From: UBA668 sp043740085
Lineage (GTDB): Bacteria > Actinomycetota > Acidimicrobiia > Acidimicrobiales > Ilumatobacteraceae
DNA length: 64,000 nucleotides
Direction of reading: 5' to 3'
Assembly (NCBI GenBank): GCA_043740085.1
Contig: JAYUCY010000075.1
Span: 25,969-89,968, forward strand
Part shown: in pieces, positions 59,917-64,000 of the stretch
How the letters are laid out: each line of letters begins with the position of its first letter
Numbering within the stretch: the stretch's first letter is position 1
The notes under the pieces: model-generated
What the model saw: the letters and a program-made list of their open reading frames with translations, nothing else
Databases searched by the model: none
What the model was told of the DNA's origin: nothing
Program-made: the position numbers and the translations under genes

Positions 59917-60842
59917 GCCTGGCGCAGCACCAACAGACAGCGCTGCGGCGCATGGCGGGTTTCGCCACGGCGGACGAACCGTTGGGTCCGTTCACGACCT
60001 ACAAGGTGGGCGGGCCGGCCTTGGTCTTCGCCACGCCGCGCGACACGGCCGAATTGCACACGGTCGCCGCAGTCGTCCAGGAGACGGGCCTTCCCGTGCT
60101 CGTCGTCGGACGTGGCTCGAACCTGCTCGTTGCCGACACCGGTTTCGCAGGAGTTGCCGTATCGCTCTCAGCGATCGCCGAGTGGATTGAGTTTGAAGGT
60201 TCCACGGTCACCGCCGGCGCTGCAGTTGCGTTGCCCGTCCTCGCGCGTCGTTGCGTCGCTGCCGGCCTCGTTGGCTTCGAGTGGGCCGTGGGTGTGCCCG
60301 GCTCGGTTGGCGGTGCCGTACGAATGAATGCCGGCGGCCACGGCAGCGACATCGCCGCCTCACTGGTCGGCGCACACGTGCTCGACCTGCACACCGCAGT
60401 GCGGGCGTGGATGCCCGTCGATGAGTTGGATCTGCAATTCCGTTCCTCGAACCTGCGCGATCATCAAGTGGTGCTCGACGCCCGTTTGCAACTCACGCTG
60501 GGCGATGCCGCCGAGGCGGAAGCGAACCTTTCGGAAATTGTGCGCTGGCGTCGCGAGCACCAACCGGGCGGGCAGAACGCCGGCTCCGTGTTCGTCAACC
60601 CGATACCGGGCGAGCTGCCAGCGGCCGTACTCGTCGACCAGTTAGGCCTTCGCGGCTTTCGTATCGGTGGTGCCTTCGTGAGCGAAAAACACGCCAACTT
60701 CATCCAGGCCAGCGACGGTGCCACCGCCGCTGATGTCCGCGCTGTGATGGAACATGTTCGTGCCGCGGTTCGAGAGTCTACGGGCTTCGAGCTGCGCAGC
60801 GAGGTACGGCTGGTTGGCTTCGCCATCGTGGGGTGCGAATGA
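59913..60842 (+). CDS. murB: UDP-N-acetylenolpyruvoylglucosamine reductase MurB
   Basis: The product is 309 aa, FAD-dependent. FTTYKVGGPALVFATPRD opens the FAD domain. LVVGRGSNLLVADTGFAGVA and GVPGSVGGAVRMNAGGHGSD follow, and the proton-donating Ser lies in QNAGSVFVNP. The C-terminal EKHANFIQASDGATAADV is typical of type I MurB. It sits between murC and ftsQ with four-base overlaps on both sides. Confidence 0.96.
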   Translation: MSLAQHQQTALRRMAGFATADEPLGPFTTYKVGGPALVFATPRDTAELHTVAAVVQETGLPVLVVGRGSNLLVADTGFAGVAVSLSAIAEWIEFEGSTVTAGAAVALPVLARRCVAAGLVGFEWAVGVPGSVGGAVRMNAGGHGSDIAASLVGAHVLDLHTAVRAWMPVDELDLQFRSSNLRDHQVVLDARLQLTLGDAAEAEANLSEIVRWRREHQPGGQNAGSVFVNPIPGELPAAVLVDQLGLRGFRIGGAFVSEKHANFIQASDGATAADVRAVMEHVRAAVRESTGFELRSEVRLVGFAIVGCE

Positions 60843-62056
60843 GTCGGCCACTTCCGCCGGGAGCGGACGACCCGCCGGAGCACGTGTTGGAGGAGCTACT
60901 GGAGGCCTTTTCCGAGCGGTCGGCGCCGCAGTACAACTTCGACGATCCGTCCATCGACCGCATCCTCGGGATCACCGATGAGCACAGCGCACCCGAGCAC
61001 CTCGATCTCATCGAGCCCGAAGAACCACTCGCGCTCGATGAACCCCTTGAGGACGACGCGGACGAGCTCGACGTCCCGCCCCCTTCGCCAGAGGAATCGG
61101 CCGCACTGCGACGCACCATTGTCATCGCCGAGGACAACATGCCCGACAGCGTCTATCTCGACCAGGACAAGGAGAAGGCGTTCCACGAGCGGCGCGACGC
61201 GGTGGACGAATCGGGTGAACGGTCGACCATCGTCATCGCCGACCTTGACGGGGCCACTTCGACTGAACCGCCGTTGGCCAGGTCTCGAGGCGGCGGTATT
61301 GACCCACGGATCCGAGCTCGCCGCATTTCGGTGCGTCGCGCCGAGGGCCGCCGCCGGTTGATCTGGGCTGGCATCGGTGTCGGTGTGCTGCTGGTCGCCA
61401 TTGCGGCGATCGCCATCTTTGCGTCCTCGATCTTCGACGTGCGGGTGGTGTCGGTCCAAGGCGCGGTGTACACCGAGCCGGCGGTGCTGCAGAGCGTGAT
61501 CGACGATTTGCAGGGCGAGCCGGTTTTGCTGGTGGACACCACGAAGGCGCAGGAGCGGCTGGAGGCGGTGCCGTGGGTGGAAAGCGCGCGTGTCGCCACC
61601 GACTTCCCGCATCGCGTTGTCATCGACATTCGTGAGCGTGTGCCGATCGCTGCTTTCCGGGGTGGTGACGGCCAGTATCGAATCATTGACGTGCAAGGCA
61701 GGGTGCTCGACGTCATCGAGGGCCAACCGACGGACTACCTCATGATCACCGGGGACCACCCCGATACCGCACGAGGTCAGTTTGCGGGCGCGCCCTACGC
61801 GTCGGTCGCTGAGCTGGTGTCCAGCCTTCCCGCCGAGATCCGCGACATCACGTTGTCAGTCGGAGTCGACGCGGGCACGGGCACGCTGACAATGGTGCTG
61901 GCCAACGACCAGCCCGATGGGGTGGGCATTCGGCTTGGCGACGCACAGGCCATTGACGAGAAGCTGGCGCGACTGCTGAAGCAGGTTCGCACAGGCCTCG
62001 ATGGCGTCTGTCAGATCGATGTCAGTACCTCCGACGCGGGTATCGTGCCCTGCTGA
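60839..62056 (+). CDS. ftsQ: Division protein FtsQ with long acidic N-terminus
   Basis: The product is 405 aa. A large cytosolic acidic region (about residues 1-150) holds the motif TIVIA twice (93-97 and 130-134). A basic stretch and one transmembrane helix follow (about 174-195). The POTRA domain (about 198-270: VVSVQGAVYTEPAVLQSVID) and the FtsQ beta domain complete the protein. ATG 60839 overlaps the murB stop (ATGA). The POTRA and position support FtsQ; the N-terminal extension is unusually long. Confidence 0.92.
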   Translation: MSRPLPPGADDPPEHVLEELLEAFSERSAPQYNFDDPSIDRILGITDEHSAPEHLDLIEPEEPLALDEPLEDDADELDVPPPSPEESAALRRTIVIAEDNMPDSVYLDQDKEKAFHERRDAVDESGERSTIVIADLDGATSTEPPLARSRGGGIDPRIRARRISVRRAEGRRRLIWAGIGVGVLLVAIAAIAIFASSIFDVRVVSVQGAVYTEPAVLQSVIDDLQGEPVLLVDTTKAQERLEAVPWVESARVATDFPHRVVIDIRERVPIAAFRGGDGQYRIIDVQGRVLDVIEGQPTDYLMITGDHPDTARGQFAGAPYASVAELVSSLPAEIRDITLSVGVDAGTGTLTMVLANDQPDGVGIRLGDAQAIDEKLARLLKQVRTGLDGVCQIDVSTSDAGIVPC

Positions 62057-62252
62057 AGACGGGGGTTCCACCGATACCCTCCGGTTTCGTGCGAGACTGA
62101 GCGACAGTGCTCATCTCACCCTTGTCCGGCGCCTCCAGAAATTGGCGGATCACCTCGGCTGAGCAGCCCATTCGCTACCATCGAACCCCAGCAGGTACCT
62201 CAGTGGCTACACACCAAACTCACCACCTTTTCTCATCTCGGAGGTTCTTCTG
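62057..62252. promoter_or_regulatory. ftsZ upstream region
   Basis: This 196-base gap is the largest inside the cluster after rsmH and probably carries a separate ftsZ promoter. TACCAT at 62176-62181 may be a -10 element, but no convincing -35 is seen. The ribosome site TCGGAGG lies 9-15 bases before ATG 62253. Confidence 0.5.
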
Positions 62253-63368
62253 ATGGCCGGCGCACCCCAGAATTATCTTGCTGTCATCAAGGTCATCGGC
62301 GTCGGTGGTGGCGGCGTCAACGCTGTCAATCGAATGATCGACGCCGGCCTCAAGGGCGTTGAGTTCATCGCCGTCAACACCGACGCGCAAGCGCTGCTGA
62401 TGAGTGACGCCGACGTCAAGCTCGATATCGGCCGCGATCTCACCCGTGGTCTCGGCGCTGGCAGCGACCCCGAGGTGGGTCGCAATGCCGCCGAGACGCA
62501 TCGCGACGAGATCGAAGAGATGATCAAGGGCGCCGACATGGTGTTCATCACCGCTGGCGAAGGCGGTGGCACCGGCACCGGTGCGGCACCCATCATTGCC
62601 GAAGTGGCGCGCAGCATGAATGCGCTCACCATTGGTGTGGTCACTCGCCCGTTCAGCTTCGAAGGTCGTCGTCGCGCCGTACAGGCCGACACCGGCGTGC
62701 AGCGGTTGAAGGAAAAGGTCGACACCCTCATCGTCATTCCGAACGATCGCCTGCTCACCGTGGCCAACGAGAAGACCAGCGTGCTCAACGCCTTCAAGAT
62801 GGCCGACGAGGTACTGCTGCAGGGTGTCTCGGGCATCACCAACCTCATCACCACGCCCGGCCTCATCAATACCGACTTCGCCGACGTGAAGATGATTCTC
62901 TCCAGTGCCGGTTCCGCCCTCATGGGTATCGGCCAGGCGAGCGGCGAGAATCGTGCCGTCACCGCCGCCAAGTCGGCCATCAGCAGCCCGCTGCTGGAGG
63001 CCGCTATCGACGGCGCACGTGGCATTCTCCTCAACATCACCGGGCCGTCCAGCATGGGCTTGTTCGAGATGAACGCGGCCGCAGAGATCATTCATGGCGT
63101 CGCACATCAGGACGCCAACATCATCTTCGGTACCGTGATCGACGACGAGATGGGCGACGAAGTCAAGGTCACCGTCATCGCCGCCGGCTTCGATCGTTGG
63201 GACGGCGGCAACACCGGCACCGCAACGCCCAGCTCCAGCGGCCGGCCGTCCAGCAAGTCGGTCCCCGACGCGAAGCCGACCTCAACGTTGAAGGACCTGT
63301 TCGCCGACGACGGGGTAGACCCGCTCGATGGTGACGACGACTTCGACGTGCCGTCCTTCCTCAAGTGA
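62253..63368 (+). CDS. ftsZ: Cell-division protein FtsZ
   Basis: This 371-aa tubulin-like GTPase forms the Z-ring. VIGVGGGGVNAVNRMI opens the nucleotide site, the tubulin signature GEGGGTGTGAAP is near residue 104, and the T7 loop is NTDFADVKMIL. A variable Ser/Thr/Pro linker leads to the conserved C-terminal peptide DDDFDVPSFLK, the usual docking site of SepF/FtsW in actinobacteria. There is no ftsA before it, as expected for this phylum. Confidence 0.98.
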   Translation: MAGAPQNYLAVIKVIGVGGGGVNAVNRMIDAGLKGVEFIAVNTDAQALLMSDADVKLDIGRDLTRGLGAGSDPEVGRNAAETHRDEIEEMIKGADMVFITAGEGGGTGTGAAPIIAEVARSMNALTIGVVTRPFSFEGRRRAVQADTGVQRLKEKVDTLIVIPNDRLLTVANEKTSVLNAFKMADEVLLQGVSGITNLITTPGLINTDFADVKMILSSAGSALMGIGQASGENRAVTAAKSAISSPLLEAAIDGARGILLNITGPSSMGLFEMNAAAEIIHGVAHQDANIIFGTVIDDEMGDEVKVTVIAAGFDRWDGGNTGTATPSSSGRPSSKSVPDAKPTSTLKDLFADDGVDPLDGDDDFDVPSFLK

Positions 63369-63369
63369 T

Positions 63370-64000
63370 GTGAGCTCGCTCGACCTGTTGGTCGCCGAGC
63401 GCTTGGGGGCGGTGCGCGACCGCATCGGACGTGCAGGTGGAAACGATGTGACCGTGTTGCCGGTCACCAAGACGTTCGGTATCGAGGCGTGCTTTGCCGC
63501 TTTTGCCGCGGGCTGCCCTGACGTCGGCGAGAACTACACGCAGGAGATCGTCAGCAAGCTGGGGTCGGCGGCTCGCCCCTTCGGAGTGCACTTCATCGGC
63601 CAATTGCAGAGCAACAAGATTCGCCAATTGGCACCGATCGTCTCGGTGTACGAATCGGTGGACAGGTTGTCGCTGGTCGCCGAACTGGCCAAGCGAGTTC
63701 CGGGGGCGACAGTTCTGATCCAGGCGGCGGCATTGGCCGAACCAGGCAAGGGCGGCTGTGCCCTGGATGCTGTCCCGGCGCTCGTCGCCGCAGCACAGGA
63801 TGCCGGGCTCAGCGTTCGAGGGCTGATGACAGTCGGGCCGACGAACGGCGGTCCAGAGTCTGCTCGGCAGGGTTTCCGCGCAGTTCGTCAACTGCTGGAC
63901 CGGCTGGGTTTGTCGGTCTGCTCGATGGGGATGACGAACGACCTTGAGGTTGCCGTGCAAGAGGGCTCTACGCAGGTACGCGTCGGAAGTGCGCTCTTCG
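63370..64000 (+). CDS. YggS/YlmE PLP-binding protein (partial, runs off the window)
   Basis: The 3' end lies outside the window; 210 residues are visible. It belongs to the COG0325 PLP-homeostasis family: the PLP lysine is in LPVTKTFG (Lys34), then VGENYTQE, HFIGQLQSNKIRQ and the C-terminal SMGMTNDLEVAVQEGSTQVR. GTG 63370 starts one base after the ftsZ stop (TGA at 63366-63368). The ftsZ-yggS(-sepF) order is typical of actinobacteria. Confidence 0.92.
   Translation, partial: MSSLDLLVAERLGAVRDRIGRAGGNDVTVLPVTKTFGIEACFAAFAAGCPDVGENYTQEIVSKLGSAARPFGVHFIGQLQSNKIRQLAPIVSVYESVDRLSLVAELAKRVPGATVLIQAAALAEPGKGGCALDAVPALVAAAQDAGLSVRGLMTVGPTNGGPESARQGFRAVRQLLDRLGLSVCSMGMTNDLEVAVQEGSTQVRVGSALF

Noticed and set aside
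62142..62181. TTGGCG and TACCAT as an ftsZ promoter
   Set aside because: The spacer would be 28 bases, too long for a standard promoter; only the possible -10 was kept.

Overview
The window looks like a high-GC chromosome of an actinobacterium (Actinomycetota), probably of the Acidimicrobiia/Ilumatobacter type; the class-level placement is inference. The evidence is the origin gene order sigM-like / anti-sigma / trxB / trxA / cwlM / parB / parA / rsmG / jag / yidC / yidD / rnpA / rpmH / dnaA / dnaN / recF / dciA-like / gyrB / gyrA / DUF3566 / tRNA-Ile, and a dcw cluster without ftsA. Many genes start with GTG, TTG or possibly CTG, and most operon junctions are ATGA or GTGA overlaps. Layout: 1-4.8 kb holds an ECF sigma factor, its probable anti-sigma factor, two small membrane proteins, thioredoxin reductase and thioredoxin, and a CwlM-like pseudo-amidase. 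4.9-10.1 kb (minus strand) is the rpmH-to-parB block with two perfect parS palindromes. 10.3-20.7 kb (plus strand) runs from dnaA through the dnaA-dnaN oriC region to gyrA, a TadE-like gene and a DUF3566 membrane protein. 20.7-26 kb is an accessory patch next to tRNA-Ile: a terminator, a DinB-family gene remnant, a lipoprotein, a Fic protein, a scarred integrase remnant and an orphan FtsX-type permease. 26-35.5 kb carries metabolic genes: a PfpI protein, a 44-residue coupled gene, a dehydrogenase-like protein, hydrolases, two DUF1003 proteins, an MgtE-N/CBS protein, a molybdopterin oxidoreductase and an F420-type oxidoreductase. 35.5-36.6 kb contains tRNA-Ala between two decayed genes. 36.6-47.9 kb has a CxxC protein, a large catalase, a moxR-DUF58-transglutaminase operon, a ROK protein, an acyl-CoA dehydrogenase, an HNH nuclease and a lipoate-ligase-like protein. 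48-64 kb is the dcw cluster mraZ-rsmH-ftsL-ftsI-murE-mraY-murD-ftsW-murG-murC-murB-ftsQ-ftsZ-yggS, with no murF and no ftsA. How the genes work together: the left half couples replication initiation, supercoiling, origin segregation, ribosome and RNase P parts and membrane insertion. The right half builds the lipid II precursor and the division machinery. CwlM, located near the origin, belongs functionally with the peptidoglycan pathway. The most interesting non-genic signals are a 10-bp-phased TGG array spanning the predicted mraZ promoter, three copies of a 60-bp hairpin element at two loci, a perfect 44-bp palindrome nested in other inverted repeats after the catalase, a DnaA-box trio away from oriC, and an integrase remnant whose deletion junction shows microhomology.
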